Numbered from the stretch's first letter, positions 46,006 through 58,400 are shown. The stretch is DNA of 64,000 nt from Hymenopellis radicata (GCA_015501595.1 JADNRX010000170.1:47897-111896); one strand, 5' to 3'. A program made the numbers and translations. The notes: a model not told the origin generated them from the letters alone.

Positions 46006-48117
46006 ATGACTACTTTCACTGAAGTTGAACCCAAGGCCCCGCCCGTGCCTCTTGGGCTGCGAAAAATACCACCATACTGGTACCCGTATAGCACATATGC
46101 AAAGGAACGATGGATTGGAAGGGAGCTCCTTGAAGTTGTCTCGACAGAATTCAGAGATCGATCTACGGAATACTATGTGCGAGCTTTTCTCTTTCATGGT
46201 ATAGGTATAGGCGCTAACCTTTCTGTAGAGATATGCATTAAACTCGGGTGTGACCACATTAAACCGCCGGATAGCGAAGCCCGACACCATCGTACAGGAT
46301 GGCGACCTCATGGAGTACTACTACATTTGCATTCTCTCTGCCCTTTCACCACTGATATTATGCCTTTTCCAGAAACGTAGTGCACCGCCACGAACCGCCG
46401 GTCACGTCTACTCCAGTCAAAGTTATCTACGAGGACAAGGAGCGTCAATTCATTGTAGTAAACAAACCAGGAAGCATCGTTCGTTCGTCAGGGATTGTGC
46501 ACTATTGCAGTTTACTGACATGATATCAGCCTGTTCATGCTTCCGGAAGATACTATCGCAATACCCTGGTGGAAATCCTTATGAGTGATTTCGGTTATGA
46601 AAAGGTTTACAGTACGTCGTTTTATTACCCGTGCCGACGGATACCTAACAAAACCAGCTGTCAATAGATTAGACAGACTAACGTCCGGCCTTATGATACT
46701 CCCTACGTCGGCGGATAGAGCGCGTTCATTGACGAATGAATTCATGAACGGAACAGTTCGAAAAGAATATGTTGCCCGCTGTAAAGGGGAATTTCCAGCG
46801 TATGTGCATTGTACGGTGAAACGTTTGAAACTGCTGATTCCTTTTTGTAGAGAAGAGATAGTTTGCGATGAGCCGTTACTAACCGTTGATCGTCAAATGG
46901 GTCTTAACATTGTTCATCCTGAAGGCAAAGTTGGTTCTTAACATACTTCATCTGCGTTCGATTCTTAGGCTCTTCTTCAGCACGCTAAGACGGTGTTCAA
47001 TCGTATCCGCTACGACCCAGAGACGGACAGTAGCGTCGTTCGATGTGAGATGTCTTCCTTCTCTCTGCAACTCTCTCGTGCTTAATCTTATCTTCAGGCA
47101 AGCCTTTAACTGGACGATGTATGTTCCAACTCCTTTACACGAGAAAATCTTTTAACGCAGATTAGCGCATCAAATACGCGTCCATCTACAGTATCTGGGA
47201 CACCCTATAGCTAATGACCCTGTTTATTCTGAAAAGAGAATATGGGTATGTTTTTATTTCATTCGACAATGACGTTACTCACTACCTTCAGGGCGTTGGC
47301 CTTGGAAAAGGTGGCGTGGATCTCGTACCCAGTGAAGAACGATCCGCGCCTGCGCCGCCTGAGCATCTCAAGGACCAGGTTGACTTGGATGGTAGTCCCG
47401 AATCGTTGTCCAAAGATGAAGAAGCGGGCAGTAAACTTCTTCCTCGTGAAACTGGCCAGGACATTGGCATGGCATCTCCTGTGCCTCTCTCAAGCGAGGC
47501 TGTTGGTATAATCACTCGGCTTCGAAATATGAAGGTGATCACAGCTGCGCGTCCTTCCATGAAAACCAACTGATTGTTTGCAGGATGAAGCTGAAGATTG
47601 GGGTCGATGGAGAGATGTCGTGTTTCGTGCTAAGGAGCCGCTACGACCTCCACACTGGGAACTCAAACCTCCTCCACCTAAAAACAAGAAGCGCAAGGGT
47701 CAAAGCGAATTCGTGGACGAATCTATGAATACTTTCCGTTCGGGCTCTGCCTCGACCGCAACCATCGAGTCTTCAGCTATACCTCTGTCCGACACTGCAG
47801 AGCCAGTTGCGCAGCCTCCTGAAACGCCGGCGGAATCAGAAGCCTCTACATGTGTGCCACTGGTGGAGGAAGCGGCACAACTTTCGATTACAGAAGCCGT
47901 TGACCGTGCCAGAGAAATTGCCCCTCAGGTTCCGGTTCCTCTCGTTGAAGGAGGCCAGCATTATTGCCCAGAATGTTACCTCCCGCTCCATCCAGATCCG
48001 AAGCCGGAAAAGTTGTACATCTTCTTGCATGCTTTAAAGTATACAACGAGTCTGGGTGCATATGAGACAGAGATGCCTGAATGGAGTGAGCCAGGATGGG
48101 ACTGGGATAGATCATAG
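46006..48117 (+). CDS. RluA-family pseudouridine synthase (Pus9/Rib2-like)
   Basis: Isomerises uridine in RNA, most likely tRNA position 32 by similarity to yeast Pus8/Pus9. An S4-like N-terminal part ([20 protein letters not shown]) precedes the catalytic domain. Motifs there are [34 protein letters not shown] (catalytic Asp in RLDR), and [20 protein letters not shown] followed by PIANDP. The C-terminal 250 residues, with [20 protein letters not shown] and [20 protein letters not shown], match the extension found in fungal members. No cytidine-deaminase domain like that of yeast Rib2 is present. Many introns join in phase (for example at about 46474-46529 between PGSI and PVHASG). The GTG of the open frame at 45898 is not a fungal start, hence the ATG at 46006. 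Confidence 0.9.
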
Positions 48118-48277
48118 CATTACTAGAAGTAGTAGAACATAATTTCTCATAGTTCACTGTTCTGTTTACAAATTTAGAGGAAGCTCATGTGATCGAGTGG
48201 TAAAAGTACCATCATCATCGACATTCGCTCCATCCTTTGTCTGTTGTTTCTCCTTCGGAAACACTCTCAATTTCCGG

Positions 48278-49430
48278 ATGGCCTCTTCCTCGAATCAGGC
48301 AGCGATTGACAACAAGAAGCAACCTTCCACGATGATAGACGTTCTCAGCAGTCTACTCAAGGCGCAGACCGGACAAGACGTCTCTGACCAGAATGTCGCC
48401 CAACTTCTCATCAACAACATGACGACTCTGGTACAGCAGGGGAAGCTGAGCCAGGCGCAGATTGTACAGGTGCGTCTCATCTTGCATTTACGTTGAAAAC
48501 ACCTTACTTAACCTTGCCACAGCTCAAAATGTACGCCGACCAACACAAGAATCCCTCTACGCCCTCGAATGGGACATCCACGCCCCAGGCGTCCAGTTCG
48601 ACGCCTGGATCCGCCTCTGCTCATCCCGCCTTCCGCGCCGGCGCGGACGCCTCCAATCTAGCCAACAATCTGCCCTCGGAAGGCGCCTATCCTATCAGCA
48701 CCACCCTGAGCACGAACAACCCAGGCGCCGTTCAGTGGGCACAGACTCGGCCTACTCTCACTGGCGGTATCACGAGCGGGCGCGTTTCTGGTGATTCCCA
48801 AATGTAATTTGTTTAGTCTTCCCAAAAGTGAATAAAGTCATTTCTCAGGTACACCTGCTCAAATTGCGCGTCCTGGGGACGATGCTAGTATGTTGTCGCT
48901 TGATGACAACCGGACCCGTCGTAAGAATACGCCCGGCGACCAGAGTATGCGCAGGACACTGCAAGATCTTGTGGCGAGCATAGATCCGAATGTGAAGATT
49001 GAGGCAGATGTCGAAGATGTACGTCGAGCATTTACTACTAATCAATTTCTCTGACCATCACCGTTCCTAGTTGCTTCTGTCTATTGCAGACGAGTTTATA
49101 GACTCGGTCACAAATTTCGCATGTAGGCTAGCAAAAGCACCGCGGCGGTGATACATTGGAGGTCAGAGATTTACAATTACATCTGGGTCAGTCATTGTCT
49201 GTGCTGCTGCTTCTGGACTCGTCCTCATCATTAAACCAGAACGCAACCACAATATCCGTATACCTGGTTTTGCCTCGGATGACACACGCATATCGTTGTC
49301 TCAATCATCCGTTGCACCTGTAGCAGCTGCCCCTCAAGCCAAAAAGACTGCACAGGGAACACATATGACGTTGAGGAATCAGCGGTTGAACCAAGTGCAA
49401 CAGGCCAAGAGAGAGGCCAAGTTGATGTGA
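48278..49430 (+). CDS. TAF12: TFIID/SAGA subunit TAF12
   Basis: TAF12 is a histone-fold protein that pairs with TAF4 in TFIID and Ada1 in SAGA. The N-terminal 60 residues (TMIDVLSSLLKAQTGQDVSD) and a Ser/Thr/Pro-rich stretch lead to the H2B-like histone fold: RRTLQDLVASIDPNVKIEAD, then LLLSIADEFIDSVTNFACRL and AKHRGGDTLEVRDLQLHLE, ending in RNHNIRIPGFASDD. These match the family closely. Introns at about 48470-48522, 48800-48849, 49020-49069 and 49185-49237 fit. In the histone fold, the run AAAA at 49133-49136 must be AAA for RLAKHRGGD to stay in frame; as written the frame stops soon after. Since TAF12 is essential in yeast, the extra A is more likely an error than a mutation. Confidence 0.9.
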
Positions 49431-49507
49431 GGAAAGACTGTCGTTGTTGTATGTTAGCTATTATTGTATGTAGTATTCAAAGGAATTTGACTTGCAATCG
49501 CTGAGCT

Positions 49508-50554
49508 TCAAGCCTTTAACGTTGCATATTCTAGTTGTTTCCCGAGACTCCTCCATCCTGTTCTTGCACCTTGCGTCTGTGAATATTGGTGGGTGTCAGC
49601 GAGGGCTTTCGCGATGAAGTTGGGATCTGTAAGCGGTGTCAAGTCGTCGCGTTTTGGAAGACGCTATGCAAAACATTAGCAGCGAGCAAGGCGTGGACGA
49701 CATCCTTACATCCTTGATGGCGCTATAAGGTGCTTCCCAGCCATTCATTTCTCGAATCACCATAGGCGGTTCAGATTCGAATGAATGATATATCCTGGTA
49801 TCAAAGACCCGAAAGAGGACATTATCAACGCGAAGGGTAAAGCGCGACAAAATGAAGATGCAAGTCGGCATAACGCGCTATGTAAGTGGTCAGGACTGTT
49901 TTAATAGAACCCTTGAGCTCTTACAATCCTGATGAGAAGACCAGACGAGCCATTGTCATGGAGTTCGTCCTCGAAGAGTGGGATCTCAGCGTAGAATAGG
50001 ATAGGGTCTGGTCGCGTCAACTCCGCAATGGGAATGCTGGGAGTTCCATCTGAGGATGTCCAGGTAGGTTGGAACGTGGAATCAGTCTCCGTATGGCCAG
50101 GATACGTTGTGGTATATGTCCAATCATAAGGCTTCGTAGCAACAGTTTTGGGCATTACATTGTTATTAGACGAGCTGTGGCACCGGTATCAATGCGTTGG
50201 GCCTATGAATGTAACGAGGCGTTATTTACCGACTTTTCAGCCATGCATCGGCGTAGTCAACTTTGACTCCGCCATCGCCATCGCCCAGTTCACCTTTCTT
50301 GACCGCAGATAAAGCATCTTTTGTCGAGAACGAGTACTTCCAGCCAGACGGACGATGCTCCAGAGTTAGAGTGTTGTTCCCAAAGTCATTTCAGGCAATG
50401 GAATACCCAAGGATGCCTGCAAGGCGTCACATTCGGATGCGTTGGATATGGGATTGGTGGTTGTGGTTATGAGCCAGCCATTGACTTGAATGGATCGCGA
50501 GTTGGGCGATTCAGATAGTAGGTGTACGGGTACGGATACGGCTGGGGATGTCAT
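49508..50554 (-). CDS. TIP41: TIP41-like regulator of TOR/PP2A signalling
   Basis: Tip41 binds Tap42/PP2A-type phosphatases and modulates TOR signalling in the cytoplasm. Family features are SRSIQVNGWLITTTTNPISN, LGIPLPEMTFGNN-TLTLEH, PSGWKYSFSTKDAL and VKVDYADAWLKS. The second half has YDWTYTTTYPGHT, RYMPTCIFILSRFTLRVDNV and WEAPYSAIK, as in Tip41. In the MTFGNN motif the sequence reads ACTTTGGGAAC; one base is missing (plus-strand 50379-50384), so the nominal frame stops early. The last exon is uncertain: RLPKRDDLTPLTD is clear, but the stop is taken at 49508 and an additional intron is possible. The start is the ATG of TSPAVSVPVH, about 100 bases from the divergent DLIC gene. Confidence 0.87.
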
Positions 50555-50657
50555 TGCCTCCAGGTGAGAAGGAGATGTTGGCGATGATTGACTGATTGTA
50601 TCTGACGTTGTGAAGGTCAAAAGTAGGCTTGATCGGAACTTCCACGACCACTCTCCA

Positions 50658-52581
50658 ATGGACTCACGCCCAGCATCGCCAGAGGCGCCGCCGGCCGATT
50701 TATGGTATCGTCTATCTATCTGCCTTTGTTCTTGTCTAACGTGGCTGCAGGTCCTCCATTCTTGATTCCGTGTCGTCGTCGCGTTCCATAAATTCAAAAC
50801 AAGTTCTTTTGCTGGGCCAGCCGTCCGCCGGAAAATCTACCCTTGCATCGGCGCTGCTACAGAAACCGCCTGCAGAGGCAGGCAAGGACGACCTCAAGAT
50901 TGATTTTGCGTTGGGATACGATTTCGCCAATGTACGGGACGACGCAGACGAAGGTCAAATCATGCGCTATACCCCTCGCATGGTGGCTCACACTCATCAC
51001 AGATACCCTTGCACGCCTATCCGTGTATACTGTCCCGTCATCGAACCCTTCTTATACAGCGCTATTGCCGCACTTCCTCCCTCCGCGAACATGTTTACCG
51101 CACACACTCGTTATGATTGTGCTCGATTGGACGCGTCCTTGGACTTTTGTAGAAGAGCTAGAGACATGGTTCAAGTGGATAGAGAAATGGGCCAAGGATG
51201 ACGGCTCTCGAGAGGTCGAAATTGCCAGAGAAGAAAGCAGGGAACGATGTAAGACCGAGTCGTCTGCCTCCCGGCCATTGTCATTGACTTTTTGACAGTA
51301 CAATCACATCTACAGCATTATGCTGAACCAAGTAGTGAGCCGATACCAGCGACTTCTTCGACCATGTCAAGCACCCTATTACCACTGGGGTCGGGCACCT
51401 TCACCCATAATTCGGCGGGCGTGCCGATTATTGTGACATGCACGAAAGCGGACCTTATCGACGAAGGACACGACCTAGTAGCAGGCGCGTCTGGCATGGG
51501 CGGAATGGTGAAAGGAACGGGAGGGGAATGGGAAGAGAGGACAGATGGTATAATGCAAGTTTTGCGAACCATATGCCTCAAATGTGAGTGTTTTTTCATG
51601 TAAGAGGCTTTCGACTAAACAATCTATACAGATGGAGCCGCGCTATTCTATACAACACCTTTTCCAGCAACACTACAAGTGTTGCGTCAATATGCCCTCC
51701 ATATGCTGTTCACTCCTCCTGCGCCTTCACCAGCGATGGCTGGTTCTGATGCTCCCGCCCCAATCCGAAATCCTTTCCCATTCAATCACAAACCTAATCC
51801 CCTGGATCGTGATCACCTTGTAATTCCTGCTGGATGGGACAGCTGGGGTAAGATTGAGATTGTACGTCAGTTCGAGCCCAGGATGTGGGGAGATGCTTGG
51901 GACCGAGACTTGGACGATGACGGCTCTCCTTCCGAGGAAGTAGGCGCGAAGAAGATGTTCAGTAGTCTCGTACCCGACCAAGGCACTAAGGTGTGTTCTT
52001 CATGTCCATTTGGACAGAAACCATACTCACCGTTCTTTTAGCCCGCACCGTTACCTCCGTTCAACAGCCCAACGCCAGAACAAACATTCCTTGCCAAGAA
52101 CTACGACGAGAACGCCAAGAAGCCTGATCGTGATCCACGAGGGGCTTTCCGCAATCCTGCAGACCTGGAAGGCGCGTCTGCTGGTATTGTCGGACCACTG
52201 GGGAGCAGTACATTTAGCTTACCGAATGTTGTTCGTGCGTTATCGGAGATGGAGGTGGGCGGTGGTGCTTCCAACTCGAGTGTGCCGGATGCCGCTGCTG
52301 CGCGACGAATGGCATCTCGCAATACAGCAGCAAGCGCGCGTCCGGCATCGTTGACTGCTTCGATTGCGCAGTCTAGCGCATCTGGCCGGGCACCACCATC
52401 TCCGTCATTGGCGAGTACCCCCAGTCCTACCGGTGGACAGACGCAACATGAGGTGTTGCAGAACTTCTTCCAGAGCCTACTTAGCAGTAAAGATCGACCT
52501 GCGAGCGCTTCTCCTCGACCAAAGGCTAATGGTAACAGTAGTACTACTGCTAATGTCCCAGACGCCCCAGGTACACCATGA
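50658..52581 (+). CDS. Dynein light intermediate chain
   Basis: Non-catalytic dynein subunit linking the motor to cargo adaptors; a Ras-like fold. The P-loop is VLLLGQPSAGKSTLASALLQ. Then ALGYDFANVRDDADE, LVMIVLDWTRPWTFVEELET and GVPIIVTCTKADLIDEGHDL (NKxD-like TKAD) follow. YGAALFYTTPFPATLQVLRQ is the family's conserved block, followed by VIPAGWDSWGKIEIVRQFEP. The C-terminal region is Ser/Pro-rich and includes HEVLQNFFQSLLSSKD, a short amphipathic helix like the adaptor-binding helix of DLICs. Exon 1 (DSRPASPEAPPADLW) is joined to SSILDSVS across the intron at about 50705-50750. Other introns (for example 50955-51013, 51249-51298 and 51582-51632) fit. Confidence 0.92.
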
Positions 52582-52958
52582 TTACACTCTTTTTCTATGA
52601 ATATTATTGTTGTTTGCGGATTTCATGTAATGCGGTGCTGTGGCTGTGTGCGCCACACTCTTTTGATGACATGTGTTGTGCAAGAGCTTTGTCGTCTCTC
52701 TTTTGTCTTGACCACCATCACCAGTGAAAACAACCAAACAAACTTTCTTCTCTGCCTCTCTACAAGTTCACTCTTTTGGAGAGTCATCTTGAAGTTTCGT
52801 TTCTGGCAATTTCATTCTTTATTTGCATTTAGAAAATGGGCAAATGGTAAATTGCCGCAATTGCCTCCGATCGTATAAAGCCGTGCTTATCCGGATTCAA
52901 ATAGGACTCCCGACTACTATGATGATGTTCTGCATCATAAATTGAAGACTATTGTGTA
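52582..52958. other. Intergenic, downstream of DLIC
   Basis: About 375 AT/CT-rich bases. Frames here are Cys/Phe/Leu-rich noise with no domain. The promoter of the following Ser/Arg-rich gene probably lies in it. Confidence 0.35.
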
Positions 52959-54132
52959 TGCCATACTCATGTTCAAGCCGCTGCATGCTCATCGTCGCCC
53001 AGGTCTGCGTCCATCCGACGAACGGCGTTAGAAAAGTCGGAGTCGGAGCCCACAATCAGCTATGAAACTTTCATTGAAGACCTCGACGCAGGCGATTCAT
53101 TTACCACTACGGTGATTGATGTCCTGGTCAAGGTATGTGCTCTGCATCGTACTCCGTCGTCGCCTAACCAAGTCGGCTAGGAACTGGCCGACCGACGCAA
53201 CCGATCCACCGCAACCGAATCCGACAAAAAGCGTGTATCTGAGCGGACGGCGCGCAGTCTGCGCTCTATCATTAGCGATTCGCAGATCTTCCGACCCCGC
53301 AGGTTGCGCAGAGTGATCTCCGAGGTAGCCAGGTCGCCATCACAACAAGTTGTAGACTTGGACGATGAGGATTTTGAAGGTTTTCTTGATGCCAGCGGCA
53401 ACATCAATATGGAAGGTGTACGGCAGAACCCCGTCTACGAAGCATATAACAGTGATGGTGCTTGGGCGGATGAATGGGCCACTTCACTTGTCCGCACTTC
53501 GAGTCCTGATCCCCTCGGAATAGACGCACTCTCCATGCCAAATACCTTACCTGCATCCTCGCCGCCTCCTCAGCCGCCACGGCGTAACATTACCTCTCAT
53601 TCCCACTCCCTGACTCGCCAACCGTCTATCCGCCGCCCTACTCGTTCTCGGACGGTCGACTTTAATGACTTTACATCTCGTCGTCGTTCTGCCACGAGGG
53701 ACTTGTCGATACGAGATTCGCTTCGAGAGTCCATGGATCTCTATTCAGCGTCCACCGATATAGAGCAAGATCCCGGTCGCTCAGGCTCAGCGGCTTCGTC
53801 GAGTACCAGGCGATTTTTCCCTCTGGGTCGTAACAGCAGGCGCCGTCAGTCTTCGCGGGAGGGAATCCTGGAACTCTGAATGATGCTGAAGATGAACCGC
53901 GGGCTCATATTCCCCCTGCATGGTTATTTGGCACTGCTTCGTCGAGACAGAGTTCCACGGACCGGGAGGTTAGTATGGAAAGGGCGATGGGCCGCGGCTT
54001 CGTCGCGGAGGTCTTCGCGCACCGGAGTCGATGCTTTCTCGTCACGCTTCCCCCATACCCGCAGCGCTTCCGTCGCCTGTATCTCTCGCCGATACGCCTG
54101 TCGGGGAGCATGGTGTTGCTGCAGAATCCTAA
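52959..54132 (+). CDS. Ser/Arg-rich protein of unknown function
   Basis: Not recognised. Readable exons give SSSPRSASIRR and ISYETFIEDLDAGDSFTTTV, then an intron (about 53131-53180), ELADRRNRSTATES and SLRSIISDSQIFRPRRLRRV. VVDLDDEDFEGFLDASGNIN and YEAYNSDGAWADEWATSLVR form a short acidic conserved-looking patch, and the rest is Ser/Pro/Arg-rich. The frame stops at 53879, but NDAEDEPRAHIPPAWLFGTA continues one frame over, again as if a base were missing near 53860-53870, and APESMLSRHASPIP extends to a stop near 54130. The first exon is unclear; I took a start near 52959. A largely disordered nuclear or signalling protein is likely. Confidence 0.45.
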
Positions 54133-54485
54133 AATGTATGATATGTACTACCTGTGGCCATTGTTGGCGCGGACGCCCTGTTGTTTCTATAGCTTTTCCA
54201 CCTTTAATTGTCTGGATTTGTATCGTTTCCTGTATAGACCCGTTCTAACGTTTATCTCATCAGTTCTATTTTTCGTGACTTGTCGAACGAAATGGTATCA
54301 TTGTCCGCAACATACTGTCGCCATATACGACATTGATTTCTTCCGAGCCTTGACCCACCTGTCTCTTACCTTGATCGTGTTAGAAGCTTCTGATCTCGGG
54401 AACGCGCCAAAGGTGGCACGAGTTTCTCATATACCCTGAGGTCTTCTTCCCATCATCACCGTCACCATATGCCGTGTATATCTGC
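54133..54485. other. Intergenic before sedolisin gene
   Basis: About 350 bases, no supported frame. Promoter of the sedolisin gene at its right edge. Confidence 0.35.
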
Positions 54486-54493
54486 TATATAAG
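54486..54493 (+). promoter_or_regulatory. TATA box of sedolisin gene
   Basis: TATATAAG lies 35-42 bases before the ATG at 54528. The position relative to a probable start site just downstream is short but usual for strongly expressed secreted-enzyme genes in fungi. Confidence 0.5.
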
Positions 54494-54527
54494 CCACTCT
54501 TTTGACACAGACTCGCCCATCTGCACA

Positions 54528-56816
54528 ATGTTGCTCTTCTACGCCGGTTTTCTGCCTTGGGTACTTGCCGCCCCCTCTACGACCTCCTTCGTTCACGAGC
54601 TCAAAGAGTCGTTCAATGCGCCTGCGGGATGGCATCCCCTCGGATTACCTTCGCCTGAGCACAACATTGAGCTCCAGATTGGCCTTCACCAGCCCAACTT
54701 TCACGTCCTTGAGCAGCATTTATACGAAGTTAGCGACCCGACCACGTACGTTACGGACAGCATCTCACAAAGGCGCAAGTCGACGAGCTCGTCGCCCCTC
54801 ATGACGAGGCGCTCGCTTTGGTCAACGAATGGCTTGGGGCGTATGGCGTGGACGACAGCAGCATTGTGCGATCTTCGGCACGCGACTGGATACGCGTCAC
54901 GCTGCCTGTCAAAATGGTCGAAGAAATGCTTGACACAGTAAGCATCTTTCCCCTTTTCTGGAACTGCATTAACGCGTTGCAGACCTATCAAGTGTGGAAA
55001 CACGTCGACGGCACCCATCTCGTTCGCACGACGAGCTATAGCCTTCCCGACTATCTGCATCCGCACATAGACGTCGTGCAACCTACGACGCTCTTTGGGC
55101 GATGGAAGAACCAGAATAGCCATGTCATCATCGAAGAGGACCAGACCTTTGCCAAGGAGACTTCGCTTCTAAATACTCAGAACACGATTGTCGACCCCGC
55201 CTGCAACACGTCCATCACCATCGACTGCCTTTTGCAGTTGTACAACGCTACTGGTTTTACACCCTCTGCTCGCGACAACTCAATTGGGATCACGGGCTAC
55301 CTTGAACAATACGCAAACGAGGCAGACCTGCAATCCTTCTACGCCGATCAAGTCCCCAAAGCTGTAAACTCATCCTTCGAGTTAATTTCGGTCAAAGGCG
55401 GTATCAACAGCCAGAACAGCTCCGAGGCTGGCGTGGAAGCCAATTTGGACGTGCAGTTCGCATTTGGTCTTACGCATCCGATTCCGGGGACATTCTATTC
55501 GACAGCAGGAAGGCCACCTATCATTCAGGCGCCTGGGGATACCTCGGCGAATACCAATGAACCGTACAACGATGTATGCGACTTGCGACTGGTACTACGA
55601 CCCGGCTGACCTTTTGGTGTGTAGTGGATTGAGTTCGTCTTGGCGCAGGATGATCCTCCGAAAGTGATTTCCACGAGTTACGGAGAGCCCGAACAGACGG
55701 TGCCGTTTAGCTATGCTCAGCGCGCTTGTCGTGGCTTTGCCCAGCTTGGTATGTACGCGTTCAAAGTGCGGATCCTTGCGATTCATTTGGAACTTCAGGT
55801 GCACGAGGCATCTCCTTGACCTTCTCGAGCGGTGATGGTGGCGTTGGAGATGGCAATCCCGACCCTGCGACACAGCAATGCCAGTCTTTGGATGGCAAAA
55901 ATACGACTCAGTTTTTGCCTCTATTCCCTGCGTAAGTTACATTTTCCCACGCCCAGAGACGAACTGCTGAATCAACGATTTAGTGGATGTCCTTAGTGAG
56001 GCCTTATCATCCTTCCACTTGTGGATTTTATTGAATCCTCAATGATAATAGCGTGACCGCTATCGGAGGCACGGTGAACGTGCCGGAAATCGCAGTCGAC
56101 TTTTCTGGAGGGGGATTCAGCAACTACGTGAGTAGGCTTCCTGATCGGGTTGGGTTAGGGGCTGACCGTGTTACTTAGTTCGCTCGGCCTTCCTACCAGG
56201 ATAGCGTGGTTCCAGCCTACATTAATGCGCTCCCGAAAGGAACCTACGCTGGCCTTTTCAACACGTAAGTATCCGTCCAGCTGAACACTCGAGTCACTGA
56301 CGTTCTATCGTTATTGCAGCTCTGGAAGGGTTCGTTGCTATCTTTTGCTTGTTTGACCTTCGATGCTGACAGGATGCCATTTAGGGTATTCCCGACATCG
56401 CTGCCGAGGGACGACGGTTCCGCGTCTGGTTCCAAGGAGCCGTAATTTCGGTTGGTGGGACGTCTGCTTCATCGCCCACGGCTGCTGGAATCATTGCTCT
56501 TCTCAATGATGTTCGTCTATCTAAAGGTTTACCGACACTGGGCTTCCTCAACCCGTTGATCTACAAGGCCCGTATCAGTGCGGCCTTCAATGATATTACC
56601 ATCGGTAACAACCCAGGATGTGGAACGGAAGGATTTAATGTGAGTCTATTTCTGAGATCCGCTTGCCAGTGCACTCACGTAGCGTTGATTTAGGCTACGA
56701 AAGGGTGGGATCCAGGTGGGTTCTTTGCTTCTTGATTTCGAGTCCTCGACTAATTGCTTTCAACAGTGACTGGGTTTGGGACTCCCAACTTTGGGCTGCT
56801 CAAGGACTTGATTTGA
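54528..56816 (+). CDS. Secreted sedolisin (S53 family, tripeptidyl-peptidase-like)
   Basis: An acid serine-carboxyl peptidase made as a proenzyme and secreted. A signal peptide (LLFYAGFLPWVLAAP) is followed by the pro-kumamolisin prodomain (HELKESFNAPAGWHPLGLPS, DWIRVTLPVKMVEEMLDT, YQVWKHVDGTHLVRT). The mature part has NSIGITGYLEQYANEADLQS, the Glu/Asp pair in VEANLDVQFAFGL, ISLTFSSGDGGVGDGNPD, VTAIGGTVNVPEIAVDFSGG and the Ser motif SVGGTSASSPTAAGIIALLN. The C-terminal calcium site includes AFNDITIGNNPGCG and GWDP-VTGFGTPNFG. Around eight short introns are inferred. Near 54738-54745 the frame slips by one base between SDPT and VRYGQHLTKAQVDEL, so a missing base is likely. Two decayed relatives follow downstream. 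Confidence 0.92.
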
Positions 56817-57026
56817 TCTTGATTTTCTTTCTACCGACCCTTCCTTTGTACAGAACATTATTTTTGTGAATGACGGCAATAACACGGCGATACATGATTG
56901 CTTGCGGAAGCCTGGTAGCGTATGCTTGCATGCCTGGTGCCAAGCAGCTCGTATCGAGTCTCTTCTTTACTAGCTACATTGACTAAGAGCCCCGTTTCCA
57001 TAGACCCATCTCTGCGAGATCAGTAC
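56817..57026. other. Spacer between intact sedolisin and relic
   Basis: About 200 bases, 3' end of the intact gene; nothing recognised. Confidence 0.3.
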
Positions 57027-57539
57027 TAATCCGTACCACCAGCGTTACGGAGAGCATTTGTCGAAAGCTGAAGTTGAAGCTCTCATTAGACCTCATCCTG
57101 CGACTCTGGATGGCTTGCGACGTACACAATATGGAAGGAACACATGTCTAGGTCTCCAGGCAACGATTGGATCACTGTTAACCTACCGGTATGTACGGTA
57201 GAGGATATGCTGAACACGGTTTGGTCCCTCCGTGTCATAGTCAGTGTAGCGTTTTACGGCTTTTCCAGAGATACCAGCTGTGGAAACACAGAGAGCATGG
57301 CAATTACATTGTTCGGACGCTCAATTACATTCAGTCGACGACGACGATGTTCGCTCGAGGACGTATGTTTAGGTCAACTGTGCATGACCAGCAAGACGAT
57401 AGTCAAGCCCTTTCCCCGTCGCTGGATGATATTATGATAATATTGTCGATCCCGTATCTGGCCTGGTCGTCGATGCGCGATGCAATTTGACCATTACCCT
57501 CGATTGTCTGAAGCAGCTCTACAACGCTACTGCATACAC

Positions 57540-57579
57540 TACCGTAGGCGGATTGGTCGAGGTTGATTTTCGATTTTCG
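57540..57579 (+). repeat. Left terminal inverted repeat
   Basis: Left 40-bp arm of the inserted element; perfect reverse complement of 58361-58400. Confidence 0.9.
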
Positions 57580-58360
57580 GACTTTTGATTTCGGTTTAGG
57601 GTAGGTTCCGCATTGGGCAAGGACTCTCGGACCATTCACTGCCACATGTCTACAGCGCGGGGCTCTGTCCTCTAAGGAGCGCGAAGCGTGGCGGCAGTAT
57701 ACAGATGTTATATCTACCTGCAGAGGACACTAAAACATATGCAGTGCTTCTGAGATACCTAGGAAACGTGAGGAGGTATGGCTCTACCCCGAGTTCGCAA
57801 TGACTCATCTTGCATGACACACCTATCCGCCACGAATACTACTGTTTCTCGCGTACTTCTGTGGCAAGACATCCCATTTCCATTGCAGTACTTGTTTGAA
57901 TTGGTGTTATTTACAGTGAGGTGGCTGTAGTTGTGTCACAAGGAGAGCAACACCGTACTACCACAAATCATCACCTTCAGATGAAGAGATCCAGCCAACC
58001 ACTTGGCATTTGGTACTTATCAGAAGCTGAAGACATATACCCCAGCTGAATTCTATCTCCTCAGCTCGCCTGGAGTACAGAGCCCCATGCTACAACATTT
58101 TATGGTTCACAGGTGTATGTCATATGTGAACAGTCAGCATCTCAATCGGGCAGCACACTGGAAAGTGTTGTTCTGGCGGCCTAGTACGTGAAGCAGCATA
58201 GAATTATAGTGATTCAAAACACAGATATACACTATATATAAGTGTGCCACACTCTATCTCACTTACAACGCAGAGCCCTGGCCAGTAGACCGCAAACCGT
58301 GCTTGCGCACAAGGGTCACGCGATGTACCCATTGTGTAACCCTAGACTGAGATCAAAGAT

Positions 58361-58400
58361 CGAAAATCGAAAATCAACCTCGACCAATCCGCCTACGGTA
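58361..58400 (-). repeat. Right terminal inverted repeat
   Basis: Right 40-bp arm of the inserted element; perfect reverse complement of 57540-57579. Confidence 0.9.

Larger units (their letters stand above)
57540..58400. mobile_element. 861-bp element with 40-bp perfect terminal inverted repeats
   Basis: Bases 57540-57579 (starting TACCGTAGGCGGATTGGTCG) are the exact reverse complement of 58361-58400. Beyond the 40 bases the arms continue with partial similarity. The flanks are GCATACAC at 57532-57539 and CCATACAC at 58401-58408, a 7-of-8 match that fits a target-site duplication. The interior has only short frames and no transposase, so it is a non-autonomous, MITE-like DNA element. An 8-bp duplication would suit hAT-type movement, but the long inverted repeats are not diagnostic of a family. 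Confidence 0.85.

Noticed and set aside
46006..48117. Riboflavin deaminase (Rib2-type fusion) in cluster with RIB7
   Set aside because: Only the pseudouridine-synthase half is present, there is no deaminase zinc motif, and the gene is 15 kb from RIB7.
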